Shown here piece by piece: positions 26,188-36,292 of a DNA stretch of 64,000 nucleotides (position 1 is its first letter; every line of letters begins with the position of its first letter). This stretch comes from Parvimonas micra (lineage in GTDB: Bacteria; Bacillota; Clostridia; Tissierellales; Peptoniphilaceae): contig NZ_LR134472.1 in the NCBI RefSeq assembly GCF_900637905.1, positions 1,488,001 through 1,552,000 of the forward strand. The letters are read 5' to 3'. The notes under the pieces were generated by a model. The model worked only from the letters and a program-made list of their open reading frames with translations, was not told where the DNA came from and searched no databases. Both the position numbers and the translations under genes were made by a program.

Positions 26188-27027
26188 ATGTATAATTTAG
26201 GAGAATTTCAAAAATTATTTATAAAGCGCTTTAAAAATAATGGTGCTTATATTGGACTTAAAGAAATAAAAAATGAAAAACTAGATATTTTACTACCTAA
26301 AAAGGAAGTCCTAGAAACAGATAAGATTGGTGATGAAATTGAGGTTTTTGTCTATAAAGATAATCAAGCCAGATTTGTTGCTACAAGAAAAATTCCGAAA
26401 ATTTCTTTAGGAAAACTTGAAACTTTAGAAGTGATGGATATTTCAAAAATTGGAGCTTTTTTAGATTGGGGACTTGAAAAAGAATTATTTTTACCTTTTA
26501 AAGAACAATCTATGAAACTTGAAAAAGGAAGAAAATATTTAGTTGCTTTATATATTGATAAGTCGGAAAGACTTTGTGCAACAATGAAGATAAGAGATTA
26601 TTTAACTTCTGATTCACCATATAAGGAAGGTGAATGGGTTGAAGGAATTATTTATTCAATTCATAAAGATTATGGTGCTTTTGTTGCTGTAGATAAAAAA
26701 TATGATGCAATGATTGAAAATAAAGACATAGTTGGAGTTTTAGAAATTGGAGAACCAATTAATTTTAGAATTTCAAAAGTAAAAAAAGATGGTCGTTTAA
26801 ATTTGGTTTTAAAAAATCTTTCTCATATTGAAATAAATGATAATGCCGATATTCTTTTTAATATTATCAAAGATAGAGGAGGTTTTTTAGACTTAAATGA
26901 TAAAAGTGATCCTGATAAAATTAAAGATATTTGCGGGATGAGTAAATCATCTTTTAAAAAAGCAGTAGGAAGACTTTTAAAAAATGAAAAAGTTAAATTT
27001 GAAGGTAATGGAATTAAACTAATTTAA
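26188..27027 (+). CDS. cvfB: CvfB-like S1-domain RNA-binding protein
   Basis: Probable RNA-binding regulator of the CvfB/YitL family, 279 residues. Three S1-like modules are visible: residues about 1-60, 65-135 (KISKIGAFLDWGLEKELFLPFKEQ) and 145-215 (VEGIIYSIHKDYGAFVAV), then a C-terminal winged-helix part (DIKDICGMSKSSFKKAVGRLLK). Staphylococcal homologues affect virulence gene expression and mRNA stability. AAAGGAG before the ATG. It leads a three-gene unit, with a leader full of duplicated promoter elements. Confidence 0.85.
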   Translation: MYNLGEFQKLFIKRFKNNGAYIGLKEIKNEKLDILLPKKEVLETDKIGDEIEVFVYKDNQARFVATRKIPKISLGKLETLEVMDISKIGAFLDWGLEKELFLPFKEQSMKLEKGRKYLVALYIDKSERLCATMKIRDYLTSDSPYKEGEWVEGIIYSIHKDYGAFVAVDKKYDAMIENKDIVGVLEIGEPINFRISKVKKDGRLNLVLKNLSHIEINDNADILFNIIKDRGGFLDLNDKSDPDKIKDICGMSKSSFKKAVGRLLKNEKVKFEGNGIKLI

Positions 27028-27040
27028 GGAGGAAATATTT

Positions 27041-27784
27041 ATGGAAAGTAAAGTAATGGCAATTGTGAATGGAGTAGAAATTTTAGAGAGTGACGTTGAC
27101 AGGTTTATAGAATTAATGGGGGATAGAGCGTTACCATATAAAAATCCTGAAGGTAAAAAACAATTATGTGAAGAACTTGTAAAACAAGAGCTTATAATTC
27201 AAGATTGTTATAATAGAAAGTTAAATGAAAGTGAAGCATTCGTAAAGGAAATTAATGAAATTACACGCTCAATTTTAGCAAAACATTTCTTAAACGAATT
27301 ATTTGGTGATATAAAAGTTTCTGATGAGGAAATAAAAAAATACTATGAAGAAAATAAAAATTTATTTAAGAGTAGATATACTTTTAAAGCTAAACATATT
27401 TTAGTTGAAAGTGAAGAAAAAGCAGATGAGTTAAAGAAGCTTTGTGAAAATGGAGAAGAATTTGAAGAATTAGCAAAAAAATATTCTATGTGCCCTTCTA
27501 AAGAAGTGGGGGGAGATTTAGGAGAATTTTCTCAAGGACAAATGGTATTGGAGTTTGAAAATGCCTGTATAGATGCAAGAGTAGGAGAAATTACTAAACC
27601 TGTAAAAACACAATTTGGATACCACTTAATTATGCTGGAATCAAAAACAGAACCTGAACAACTAGATTTGGAAACAGTTAAAGATGAAATTAGAAAAAAT
27701 ATAGTAAAAGCCAAAGAACAAATAGCTTATGTGAAAAAAATGGATGCTTTGATGAAAGATGCAAAGATAGAAAGAAAATATTAA
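27041..27784 (+). CDS. Parvulin-type peptidyl-prolyl isomerase
   Basis: 247-residue protein with an N-terminal SurA-like helical region (MAIVNGVEILESDVDRFI) and a PpiC/parvulin domain about 110-205: KAKHILVESEEKADELKKL, FEELAKKYSMCPSKEVGGDLGEF, VKTQFGYHLIML. It has no signal peptide or lipobox, so unlike PrsA it should stay in the cytoplasm. GGAGG upstream; it lies between the cvfB-like and prepilin-peptidase genes. Clients unknown. Confidence 0.88.
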   Translation: MESKVMAIVNGVEILESDVDRFIELMGDRALPYKNPEGKKQLCEELVKQELIIQDCYNRKLNESEAFVKEINEITRSILAKHFLNELFGDIKVSDEEIKKYYEENKNLFKSRYTFKAKHILVESEEKADELKKLCENGEEFEELAKKYSMCPSKEVGGDLGEFSQGQMVLEFENACIDARVGEITKPVKTQFGYHLIMLESKTEPEQLDLETVKDEIRKNIVKAKEQIAYVKKMDALMKDAKIERKY

Positions 27785-27785
27785 T

Positions 27786-28421
27786 ATGTACTTTGTAGGT
27801 GGGATACTTAGTTTTTTTGTTTGTTTATTTGTTTCATCAATCGATTTAAACTTTTTGAATAAAAAAGAAAGGATTAAGGTTTCAATTAGAAATATAAAAA
27901 AATATTATAATTTAATAAATTTTATAATAATATTTTTTGTTAACTTATACTTAATATCTTTATTTTTGAATAATACTGTATTATACATAATAAATTTACT
28001 TTGTTTTTTATGTATATATATTTGTTCAGTTACAGATATTATTTGTAAAAATATTTTTTTAGATATAATTTTGAGTTTTGCTTGTCCTATCATATTTTTT
28101 AATATATATGGTAATTATATTAAAATTTCTGTTTTTGGACTGATTTCCGGGATTCTTTTGTATGGGATTATTTATATTTTATCTAAACTATTTTATGGAA
28201 TGGAAGCATTTGGGATAGGCGATATCTATGTATTATCTTTAATTGGACTTTCAACTGATTGGTATACAGTTTTTAATATCGGTTTGTTCGCTTTTGTAAT
28301 TGCAGGAATTTTTTATTTCATAAAGTATATATTCGTAAGGAAATTACAAACTTTTAAACATCAAGAAATACCACTAGTCCCATTTATACTATCTAGTTAT
28401 TTAATTTTAATTTATTTTTAG
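27786..28421 (+). CDS. Prepilin peptidase-like A24 membrane protease
   Basis: Polytopic membrane protein of 211 residues with the two-aspartate signature of type IV prepilin peptidases: Asp84 in SVTDIICKNI and Asp146 in FGIGD. The N-terminal methylase region with its cysteine-rich loop is missing, so it is the minimal peptidase form. No prepilin or type IV pilus gene is in the window. It begins 1 bp after the parvulin stop; terminator at 28422. Substrate unknown. Confidence 0.75.
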   Translation: MYFVGGILSFFVCLFVSSIDLNFLNKKERIKVSIRNIKKYYNLINFIIIFFVNLYLISLFLNNTVLYIINLLCFLCIYICSVTDIICKNIFLDIILSFACPIIFFNIYGNYIKISVFGLISGILLYGIIYILSKLFYGMEAFGIGDIYVLSLIGLSTDWYTVFNIGLFAFVIAGIFYFIKYIFVRKLQTFKHQEIPLVPFILSSYLILIYF

Positions 28422-28458
28422 AATCAACTTAAAAATCAATATTTTAAGTTGATTTTTA
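28422..28458 (+). terminator. Terminator of the cvfB-like operon
   Basis: AATCAACTTAAAA, short loop, TTTTAAGTTGATTTTT, starting at the stop codon of the A24 gene. Confidence 0.85.
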
Positions 28459-28477
28459 CTTGTAAATGTGTTATCAT
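28449..28477 (+). promoter_or_regulatory. Promoter of secG-hppA
   Basis: TTGATT, 17 bp, TATCAT; the -35 lies in the 3' arm of the preceding terminator. The secG ATG is 39 bp downstream. Confidence 0.5.
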
Positions 28478-28515
28478 AAGTAGCAGGTTAATTATGGATG
28501 TAACGGAGGTGTGTT

Positions 28516-28740
28516 ATGCAAGTTTTTATGGAAATAATATTGTTTATTGCTAGTATTGTGATAATAGTTGCAGTTCTTATGCAAGAATCGAAGTCTGATG
28601 GAGTAGCATCTTTGACTGGAGAAACTAATATTTCAGGAAAAGGTGGTAAAAAAACTAAAGATGCTTACTTAAGTCAAATTACTATTATAGCATCAATTGT
28701 GTTTTTTATAGTAGCTATTGCTATGGCTGCGATTAAATAA
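28516..28740 (+). CDS. secG: Preprotein translocase subunit SecG
   Basis: Small translocon subunit, 74 residues, two membrane segments (about 3-22 and 53-72) joined by a cytoplasmic loop with the conserved LMQESKSDGVASLTGETN motif. GGAGGTG precedes the ATG. Usually secG is followed by rnr and smpB; here hppA follows after 18 bp. Confidence 0.9.
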   Translation: MQVFMEIILFIASIVIIVAVLMQESKSDGVASLTGETNISGKGGKKTKDAYLSQITIIASIVFFIVAIAMAAIK

Positions 28741-28758
28741 AAAATTTAGGAGGAAAAA

Positions 28759-30768
28759 ATGGATACTAATTTGATTTTTTATTGTGCAATTGCCGTTGGG
28801 GTTATTGCGCTTGTGTTTGCTTATATTAAATATTTAAGCATTACAAAAATTGAACCTGGTAATGAAAGAATGAAAGAAATATCAGGTTACATTCAAGAAG
28901 GCGCGATGGCTTTCTTAGTTCGTGAATATAAGTATTTAGCTATATTCGTTGTTGTTGTTGCAATTATTTTAGGAGTAGCCATTAATTTACTTACAGCAGT
29001 TTGTTTCTTAGCTGGTTCAATTTGTTCTATTTTAGCAGGTTTTTTTGGAATGAAAGCTGCTACAAAAGCAAATGTTAGAACTGCAAATGCTGCTAAAGAA
29101 TATGGAATGGGAAAAGCACTTCAAACAGCATTTTCTGGTGGAGCTGTAATGGGACTTTCTGTAGTTGGATTAGGTATTTTAGGTATGACAGTTTGCTACT
29201 TCTTAGTAGGAGATGTTAATATTGTAACAGGATTCAGTTTTGGTGCATCATCTATTGCTTTGTTCGGAAGAGTTGGTGGCGGTATCTACACTAAAGCTGC
29301 TGACGTTGGAGCGGACCTTGTAGGTAAAGTTGAAGCCGGAATTCCTGAAGATGATCCAAGAAATCCTGCAGTTATAGCAGATAATGTAGGGGATAATGTA
29401 GGTGACGTTGCAGGTATGGGAGCTGACCTTTTTGAATCTTATGTAGGTTCAATTCTTTCTGGTATTACACTTGGTTCAGTTGCATTTGGAAAAGAAGGTA
29501 TCATATTTGCATTAGCTCTTGCTGCAACAGGTATTTTAGCATCATTAGTCGGATTGTTCTGTGTTAGAGGAGATAAAGATCCACAAAAATCTTTAAATAT
29601 GGGAACTATTGTTAGTTCAGTATTAACTATTATAGTTACATATTTCTTAAGTAGACAAATTTTAGGAAATAACTCAGCATTTATTTCTTCAGTTGCCGGT
29701 ATCTTAGTTGGTTTAATTATTTCACAATTTACTGAATATTATACTTCAGGAGATAAGAAACCTGTTCAGAATATTGCGGAAGAATCTGAAACAGGTTCAT
29801 CAACAAATATTATTTCAGGTTTAGCTGTTGGAATGAAGTCAACTGCTGGTCCTATTGTAGTAATAGCAATAGGTATTTTAGTATCATATATAGCATCAAA
29901 TGGTTTTTCAAATGCAGGTCAAGGATTATATGGTATTTCTGTTGCTGCTATAGGTATGCTTTCTACTTGTGGTATGACTATTGCTGTTGACGCATACGGT
30001 CCAATTGCTGATAATGCAGGCGGTATCGCAGAAATGTGTGAATTACCTCATGAAGTTAGAAATATTACAGATAAACTAGATGCAGTTGGTAATACTACAG
30101 CAGCTATTGGTAAAGGATTTGCAATAGGTTCAGCAGCTTTAACTGCATTAGCATTATTTGCATCATATACTCAAGCTGTAAAATTAACTTCAATAGATGT
30201 TACAAAACCTCAAGTAGTAGCCGGAATGTTTATTGGTGGTATGTTGCCATTCTTATTCTCAGCTTTAACTATGGAAGCTGTTGGAAATGCTGCAAATGAA
30301 ATGATTCAAGAAGTTAGAAGACAATTCAAAACTATTCCTGGAATTATGGAAGGAACTGGAACTCCAGATTATAGAAAATGTGTTGATATTTCTACAATGG
30401 CAGCGTTAAAACAAATGATTATTCCTGGATTATTAGCAGTAGTAGTTCCTGTATTAGTAGGTCTATTGATAGGAGCTGAAGCTCTTGGTGGACTATTAGC
30501 AGGTTCATTGGTAACAGGCGTTTTAATGGCAATCTTTATGTCAAATGCTGGTGGTGCTTGGGATAATGCTAAAAAATATATTGAAGAAGGACATCACGGC
30601 GGTAAAGGTTCAGATCCTCATAAAGCAGCAGTTGTTGGTGATACTGTAGGGGATCCATTTAAGGATACTTCAGGTCCATCATTAAATATTTTAATTAAGT
30701 TAATGACTGTAGTAGCTTTAGTATTTGCTCAAGTTATTTTAAACTATGGTGGAATGTTAATAAAATAA
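28759..30768 (+). CDS. hppA: Membrane-bound proton/sodium pyrophosphatase
   Basis: Ion pump driven by pyrophosphate hydrolysis, 669 residues, about 16 membrane helices. The substrate motif [35 protein letters not shown] is intact (motif begins near residue 186). The [10 protein letters not shown] segment carries Ala where K+-independent enzymes have Lys, predicting the K+-dependent class. Whether it pumps Na+ or H+ cannot be told by eye. Very regular codon use suggests high expression. GGAGG upstream; terminator at 30789. Confidence 0.96.
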   Translation: MDTNLIFYCAIAVGVIALVFAYIKYLSITKIEPGNERMKEISGYIQEGAMAFLVREYKYLAIFVVVVAIILGVAINLLTAVCFLAGSICSILAGFFGMKAATKANVRTANAAKEYGMGKALQTAFSGGAVMGLSVVGLGILGMTVCYFLVGDVNIVTGFSFGASSIALFGRVGGGIYTKAADVGADLVGKVEAGIPEDDPRNPAVIADNVGDNVGDVAGMGADLFESYVGSILSGITLGSVAFGKEGIIFALALAATGILASLVGLFCVRGDKDPQKSLNMGTIVSSVLTIIVTYFLSRQILGNNSAFISSVAGILVGLIISQFTEYYTSGDKKPVQNIAEESETGSSTNIISGLAVGMKSTAGPIVVIAIGILVSYIASNGFSNAGQGLYGISVAAIGMLSTCGMTIAVDAYGPIADNAGGIAEMCELPHEVRNITDKLDAVGNTTAAIGKGFAIGSAALTALALFASYTQAVKLTSIDVTKPQVVAGMFIGGMLPFLFSALTMEAVGNAANEMIQEVRRQFKTIPGIMEGTGTPDYRKCVDISTMAALKQMIIPGLLAVVVPVLVGLLIGAEALGGLLAGSLVTGVLMAIFMSNAGGAWDNAKKYIEEGHHGGKGSDPHKAAVVGDTVGDPFKDTSGPSLNILIKLMTVVALVFAQVILNYGGMLIK

Positions 30769-30788
30769 TTATAATATTATGTTTTTGT

Positions 30789-30824
30789 AAAAAGTGTATT
30801 TTTTATACACTTTTTATTTTTTTG
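30789..30824 (+). terminator. Terminator after hppA
   Basis: AAAAAGTGTA, T-rich loop, TACACTTTTT followed by a T-rich tract, 20 bp after hppA. Confidence 0.8.
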
Positions 30825-30888
30825 TATTAGTTATCTACGTAAAAATATTTAGTATTATTGTTTAAATGAAAAATATAATATATTTTAT

Positions 30889-30917
30889 TTGCAATATTTA
30901 AAAATTTTTGATATAAT
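30889..30917 (+). promoter_or_regulatory. Promoter of CNNM/CorC gene
   Basis: TTGCAA, 17 bp, TATAAT, 33 bp before the ATG at 30950. Confidence 0.75.
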
Positions 30918-30949
30918 GCTTTTAAATGAATAAGTTTTAGGAGGTTATT

Positions 30950-32314
30950 ATGGATAGTGGACCCGAGGTCTATTTTCAAATTATTATTTTAATTTTATTA
31001 ACTTTAGTTAATGCTTTTTTTGCTGCATCAGAAATGGCAATTGTTTCTATGGATAAGAAAAAACTATTGACTTTGTCAGAACAGGGGGATAAGAGAGCTA
31101 TTAAAGTTGAAAAGCTTTTGAAAGAGCCTTCAAAGTTTTTATCAACGATTCAAGTTGGAATTACTTTTGCCGGATTCTTTACATCAGCTTCCGCTGCTGT
31201 TGGACTTTCGCATAAGTTTGGGAATTTTTTAGAAAATTTATCAGTTCCATTTGCATATAGAGTTTCTTTTGTCTTGATAACTGTTATTCTAGCGTTTTTT
31301 AGTTTGGTTTTTGGAGAACTTGTACCTAAGAGAATTGCTTTACAAAACGCAGAGAAATTTGCTTTATTTTCTGTTGGAACAATAAATTTTGTTTATAAGA
31401 TTATGAGCCCTTTTGTTTATTTATTGTCTTTATCTACAAATGTTATTTTGAAGATTTTTTCGATTCCTACAAGTGGAGTTGAAGCTAAAGTCACTTTAGA
31501 AGAAATAAAATCTATTGTAGAGGTAGGGCAAGAACAAGGGATAATTAATCCTACAGAACGTGAAATGATAGATGGAGTTATTTCTTTTGATGATGTTTTG
31601 GCGGAAGAGGTAATGACTGCTAGAACTGAAGTTTTTATGATTGATATTGATGAACCTGATAAAGATTTTGAAACTTTAATGCAAATGAGATATTCAAGGG
31701 TACCCGTTTATGAAGGTGATATTGATAATATAATAGGAATTCTGTATATTAAGGATTTTTTCTTAGAGGCTTATAAAGTTGGATTTAAAAATGTTAATAT
31801 ACGTTCTATTTTAAGGCCGGCTTATTTTATTCCTGAGAGAAAGAATATAAATGATTTGTTTCTTGAACTTAAAAATTCAAGAAATCAAATGGCTGTATTA
31901 ATTGATGAATATGGTGGTTTTACGGGAATTGTTACTATGGAAGACCTAATTGAGGAAGTTATGGGTGAAATAGATGACGAATATGATAAGAAAACTAATC
32001 CTGCAATAAAAAAAATAGATGATAGACATTTTATCGCAACAGGTGCCTGTGAAATAGAAGACGTTAATAATGCTTGTAATTTAAAACTTGATGAAAATTC
32101 TGAGGATTATGATACATTAGGCGGAATGCTTATGTACCTTTTGGGATATATACCAAATGATGGTGAAAAACTTACTATTGAGGATAATGGTGTTGTTTAT
32201 AATATTTTGTCGATTTATGAACACAGGGTTAAGAAAGTTAGAATAGTTCTTCCTAAAGAAGAAGTTGTAGAGATTGACAAAGATGAAGATGAAGAAAAGA
32301 ATTCTGAAAAATAA
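30950..32314 (+). CDS. CNNM/CorC-type transporter (HlyC family)
   Basis: Membrane protein of 454 residues with the order CNNM (DUF21) transmembrane domain about 5-200, paired CBS domains about 215-335 (EVMTARTEVFMID; LIDEYGGFTGIVTMEDLIEEVMGEI) and the CorC_HlyC C-terminal domain about 350-440. Members are linked to magnesium export or cobalt resistance; the old haemolysin name is not evidence of lysis. The C-terminus is very acidic. AGGAGG before the ATG; single-gene unit with terminator at 32359. Confidence 0.9.
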   Translation: MDSGPEVYFQIIILILLTLVNAFFAASEMAIVSMDKKKLLTLSEQGDKRAIKVEKLLKEPSKFLSTIQVGITFAGFFTSASAAVGLSHKFGNFLENLSVPFAYRVSFVLITVILAFFSLVFGELVPKRIALQNAEKFALFSVGTINFVYKIMSPFVYLLSLSTNVILKIFSIPTSGVEAKVTLEEIKSIVEVGQEQGIINPTEREMIDGVISFDDVLAEEVMTARTEVFMIDIDEPDKDFETLMQMRYSRVPVYEGDIDNIIGILYIKDFFLEAYKVGFKNVNIRSILRPAYFIPERKNINDLFLELKNSRNQMAVLIDEYGGFTGIVTMEDLIEEVMGEIDDEYDKKTNPAIKKIDDRHFIATGACEIEDVNNACNLKLDENSEDYDTLGGMLMYLLGYIPNDGEKLTIEDNGVVYNILSIYEHRVKKVRIVLPKEEVVEIDKDEDEEKNSEK

Positions 32315-32358
32315 TAAATTTTTTTGACGAAAATCCTTTTTAATAATTTATATACTAG

Positions 32359-32387
32359 AAAACCGCTAAGTAAATCTAGCGGTTTTT
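32359..32387. terminator. Bidirectional terminator
   Basis: AAAACCGCTA, 8-nt loop, TAGCGGTTTTT between the convergent CNNM and GrdX-like genes; both strands carry T-runs. Confidence 0.8.
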
Positions 32388-32400
32388 GTGTTTTTGTTAT

Positions 32401-32790
32401 TTATTCTATTCCCAATTTTTCTATTGTTTGAACAAGTATATTACAGTCAACATACCTAAAATCTCTTAGGACTCTATCGATCCATAATGGTGTTTTCATA
32501 TTGTTTTGGAATTTTTTATATGTTTCTATTGCTTCATCAATTATTATAATTCCATTAACATCCAGTTCTTTTGTTTTTGTTATTAAAATAGATCTGTAAG
32601 GAGTTTCATTAGGTTTTATACTTCCACAAAGTGGATGAGTCGAAAGTTCAAAACCATTTTGCAGTTTTTTCTTAACTATATCTAAAACATCTCCATATGT
32701 ATATTTTTCATTGAATATTATGTCTAGATCTTTTTTATTTTTTACCTTTTCATATAAATCAATATTATTAGTTATTAATGTAAATTTCAT
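32401..32790 (-). CDS. GrdX-like protein
   Basis: Small soluble protein, 129 residues. The N-terminus TLITNNIDLYEKV and the central ELSTHPLCGSIKPNETPYRSILI match my recollection of GrdX, an accessory of glycine/sarcosine reductase operons whose biochemical role is unclear. No grdA-grdE gene is adjacent. GGGAG upstream of the ATG at 32790. The name is from motif memory only. Confidence 0.65.
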   Translation of the reverse strand: MKFTLITNNIDLYEKVKNKKDLDIIFNEKYTYGDVLDIVKKKLQNGFELSTHPLCGSIKPNETPYRSILITKTKELDVNGIIIIDEAIETYKKFQNNMKTPLWIDRVLRDFRYVDCNILVQTIEKLGIE

Positions 32791-32911
32791 ATCGTTTCTC
32801 CCTTCGTACTATAAAATTGTAACATAAAAATATAAAAATATAAAGTGATTAGGTAAAATATATTTAAAAAATATTAAAAATATGGTAAAATCAATAAAGA
32901 GGTGATAATTT

Positions 32912-35900
32912 TTGGCTAATGATTTTGTACATTTAAATGTTCATACTGAATATAGTTTGTTGAATAACTATAATCCGATAGAAAAATTGATAGAAAAAGC
33001 AAAAGAATTAAATTTTAAAGCTATGGCTATTACTGATTATAACAATATGTATGGTGTTATCGATTTTTATAAAAGATGTAAAAAAAATTCTATAAAACCT
33101 ATTATTGGCTGTGAGCTTACTTTGTCGTACTCAAATAATGAATTTTATAATATAATTTTATTAGCTAAAAATAATCTCGGTTATAAAAATTTATGTAAAT
33201 TAGTTTCTAATTTGTATGTTGTTGAAAATAGAAATAGAGAATTTATAACTTTTGATGAACTTGAAAAGTATTCTAAAAATTTAATTTTAATAGTTGGTTC
33301 AAAGAGAAGTTTCATTCGAAAATGTTTATATTCAGAAGATATTTTGAGTGCAAAAAATGAGATTTTAAATTTTAAAAGTTTATTCAATAGAGAAGATTTG
33401 TTTTTGGAATTAAATTTTCATTTTGAAGAAAATGACGAATTGATGATGAATAGATATTTGGAATTTGCAAATGAGGTGAATATTGAAACCGTAGTAACAA
33501 ATGATGTTCATTATTTAGAAAATACGGATTTTAATTTGTTTAAAATTGCAAGATGTATTTCTAAAGGAGTTTTGTTATCCGAATTAAAAGAAGACAATTT
33601 TACTCAGGCTGAATATTTTTTAAAGAGTGAAGAAGAAATGTTAAAGATTTTTTCTACACTTGAAGATTCAATGTATAATACAAAAATGATTGCTCAAAGG
33701 TGTAATGTTGAGTTTGATTTTTCTACATATCATTTACCTGAATATAAAGTACCTGATGGGGTTAGTACAAAAGAAGATTATTTACATAGTCTAATTATAG
33801 AAGGCATGAAAAAGAGATATGAAAATCTAACTGATGAAATCAAAAAAAGAGTAAATTATGAATTTTCAGTAATAAATAAGATGGGATTTACCGATTACTT
33901 CTTAATTGTATGGGATTTTGTAAATTTTGCTAAGAAAAATAAAATTCCGGTAGGACCCGGAAGAGGGTCGGGAGCAAATTCTATTGTTGCTTATTGTTTA
34001 GAGATTACAGATATTGATCCGATTGAGTATGATTTAATTTTTGAAAGATTTTTAAATCCTGAAAGAGTTTCAATGCCTGATTTTGATATAGATTTTTGTA
34101 ATGAAAGACGTGAAGAAGTTATTGACTATGTAATTAAAAAATATGGGAAAAATCACGTTTCACAAATTATAACTTTTGGAACAATGAAACCACGTGCAGC
34201 AGTAAGAGATATAGGTAGAGTTTTGGGATATAAATTATCAACTGTGGATAAAGTTGCAAAACTGATTCCAAATAATTTGGATGTTACTTTTAAAAATGCA
34301 TTAAGAGATAGTTTAGAATTAAAAAAATTATATGATGAAGATATTAATATAAAAAAATTGATAAATATTTCTGAAAAATTCGAAAAATTTCATAGACATA
34401 TTTCAATTCATGCTGCGGGCATTGTAATAACAAAAGAAGAACTTACAGAGTATATTCCACTTGCTAAAAGTGGAGAAAATATTGTAACACAGTTTAATAT
34501 GGTAGAATTAGAGGAACTTGGACTTTTAAAAATGGATTTTTTGGGTCTTAGAACACTTACAGTAATTGATGATACAATAAAACTTGTTAAAAAGAATTAT
34601 AATAGAGATATAGATATCGAAAAAATATCTTTAAATGATAAAAATGTTTTAAACCTATTTAAAACGGCAGATACCATTGGAATTTTTCAATTTGAAAGTA
34701 CGGGGATGAGATTATTTTTGAAAGATTTGAAAGCAGATAATTTTGATGAGTTGGTTGCTGCAAATTCTCTATTTAGACCCGGACCTATGAATCAAATACC
34801 TAATTATATTAAAAACAAAAGAAATCCTAGTGGTATTAGATATTTGGATAAACGTTTAGAAAAATATTTAAAATCTACTTATGGAATTATTGTATATCAA
34901 GAACAAGTTATGCAGATTGCAAGGGAACTTGCAGGATATACTTGGGGACAAGCTGATAATTTGAGAAAAGCCATCGGTAAAAAGCATATGGACATTATGG
35001 AATATAATCGAAAAATATTTATTTATGGCTTGGATAATTTAGATGGAAGTATCAAAATTAAAGGCTGTATTAGAAATGGAGTTGATGAAAAACTTGCACA
35101 AAATATTTTTGATTTAATTGTGGAGTTTGGTAATTATGCTTTTAATAAATCACATAGTGCTTGTTATTCTTTAAATGCATATAGGACCGCATACTTAAAA
35201 TACTATTATCCGCTTGAATATATGGTTTGCCTTTTAAATTCTGTTATAAATTATGAAAGACAATTTTTCTTATATTTTCAAGAAATTAAAAGAATGGGAA
35301 TAAAGATTTTACTTCCAAGTGTAAATTTCAGTTTTTATAAAATAAGTACAGAAAATAAATGTATGAGAGTGGGTTTTTCTCAGATAAAAGGATTTAATAG
35401 ACTTTTAGCTAAAGATATTATAGAGGCAAGAAAAGCAGGAAAATTTAAAAATTTTAAAGAATTTTTGGAAAGATTGAAAGATTCAAAAAATATGAATCTG
35501 ATTTCAATCGAAAATCTAATAAAGTCGGGAGCTTTTGATGAAATAGAAAAAAATCGGATTGAGATTTTAAATTCTTGTGAAACTTTGTTTACACAAATTG
35601 TTTCAAAAAGTAAGAATGAATTATCAGGACAACTTTCTCTAATCAGTTCGGATTTTATGCAGGAAAAGTTTGTTGAATATAAAAATTTTTCAAAAGATGA
35701 TACTCTAGAGTTTGAAAAAGATGTTTTAGGTTTTTATATTTCTGCACATCCGTTAGATTCTTATAAAGAATATATAAAGTCTAAAAATAGTATGAAGCTT
35801 ATTGATTTAAAAGTTTTAGATAAAGGTATTTATAAAGTAATAGTTTATGTAAATTCTGTAAAAACTAGAAAAAGCAAAAAAAATAAGACATTAAAAATTA

Positions 35901-36280
35901 TAAATGTAGAAGATTTTTCAAGTAGTATTGAACTTTTAAATGTAAAAGATTTAGATATTAATAAAGGGAAAATCTATGAAATATCTGTTAAAGTAACTGT
36001 GAATTCCTTTGGAAATACTAATTTTACTATAATAGATGCTGATGAAATATATGATATTTATATTAAGAAATTGTATATAAAATTAGATAGTTTAGATTAT
36101 TATACTAAGAAAAAATTGGGAGAATTTTCAGAAAAATACAATGGAGAAAATCAAGTTATTTTATATATTTCATCTAATCATAAAACCTTGAAGTTAGAAA
36201 ATAAATTTGATTTGAGAAATGAAAATTTACTGGTTGAGCTAGAAGACAATTTTGGAAAAGATTGTTTTTATATAAATTAA
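32912..36280 (+). CDS. dnaE: DNA polymerase III alpha subunit, DnaE type
   Basis: Second replicative polymerase, in Firmicutes used for primer extension alongside PolC. It has 1122 residues. Order: PHP (1-280), palm with catalytic PDFDIDF near residue 389, fingers (GIIVYQEQVMQIARELAGYTWGQAD), helix-hairpin-helix region and C-terminal OB part. The PHP ligand pattern is altered: HLHVH is HLNVH and TDHG is TDYN, although NDVHYL is kept. TTG start at 32912 with AGAGGTGAT upstream. pfkA and pyk follow closely, the usual Firmicute neighbourhood. Confidence 0.96.
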   Translation: MANDFVHLNVHTEYSLLNNYNPIEKLIEKAKELNFKAMAITDYNNMYGVIDFYKRCKKNSIKPIIGCELTLSYSNNEFYNIILLAKNNLGYKNLCKLVSNLYVVENRNREFITFDELEKYSKNLILIVGSKRSFIRKCLYSEDILSAKNEILNFKSLFNREDLFLELNFHFEENDELMMNRYLEFANEVNIETVVTNDVHYLENTDFNLFKIARCISKGVLLSELKEDNFTQAEYFLKSEEEMLKIFSTLEDSMYNTKMIAQRCNVEFDFSTYHLPEYKVPDGVSTKEDYLHSLIIEGMKKRYENLTDEIKKRVNYEFSVINKMGFTDYFLIVWDFVNFAKKNKIPVGPGRGSGANSIVAYCLEITDIDPIEYDLIFERFLNPERVSMPDFDIDFCNERREEVIDYVIKKYGKNHVSQIITFGTMKPRAAVRDIGRVLGYKLSTVDKVAKLIPNNLDVTFKNALRDSLELKKLYDEDINIKKLINISEKFEKFHRHISIHAAGIVITKEELTEYIPLAKSGENIVTQFNMVELEELGLLKMDFLGLRTLTVIDDTIKLVKKNYNRDIDIEKISLNDKNVLNLFKTADTIGIFQFESTGMRLFLKDLKADNFDELVAANSLFRPGPMNQIPNYIKNKRNPSGIRYLDKRLEKYLKSTYGIIVYQEQVMQIARELAGYTWGQADNLRKAIGKKHMDIMEYNRKIFIYGLDNLDGSIKIKGCIRNGVDEKLAQNIFDLIVEFGNYAFNKSHSACYSLNAYRTAYLKYYYPLEYMVCLLNSVINYERQFFLYFQEIKRMGIKILLPSVNFSFYKISTENKCMRVGFSQIKGFNRLLAKDIIEARKAGKFKNFKEFLERLKDSKNMNLISIENLIKSGAFDEIEKNRIEILNSCETLFTQIVSKSKNELSGQLSLISSDFMQEKFVEYKNFSKDDTLEFEKDVLGFYISAHPLDSYKEYIKSKNSMKLIDLKVLDKGIYKVIVYVNSVKTRKSKKNKTLKIINVEDFSSSIELLNVKDLDINKGKIYEISVKVTVNSFGNTNFTIIDADEIYDIYIKKLYIKLDSLDYYTKKKLGEFSEKYNGENQVILYISSNHKTLKLENKFDLRNENLLVELEDNFGKDCFYIN

Positions 36281-36292
36281 TGGAGGGATATT

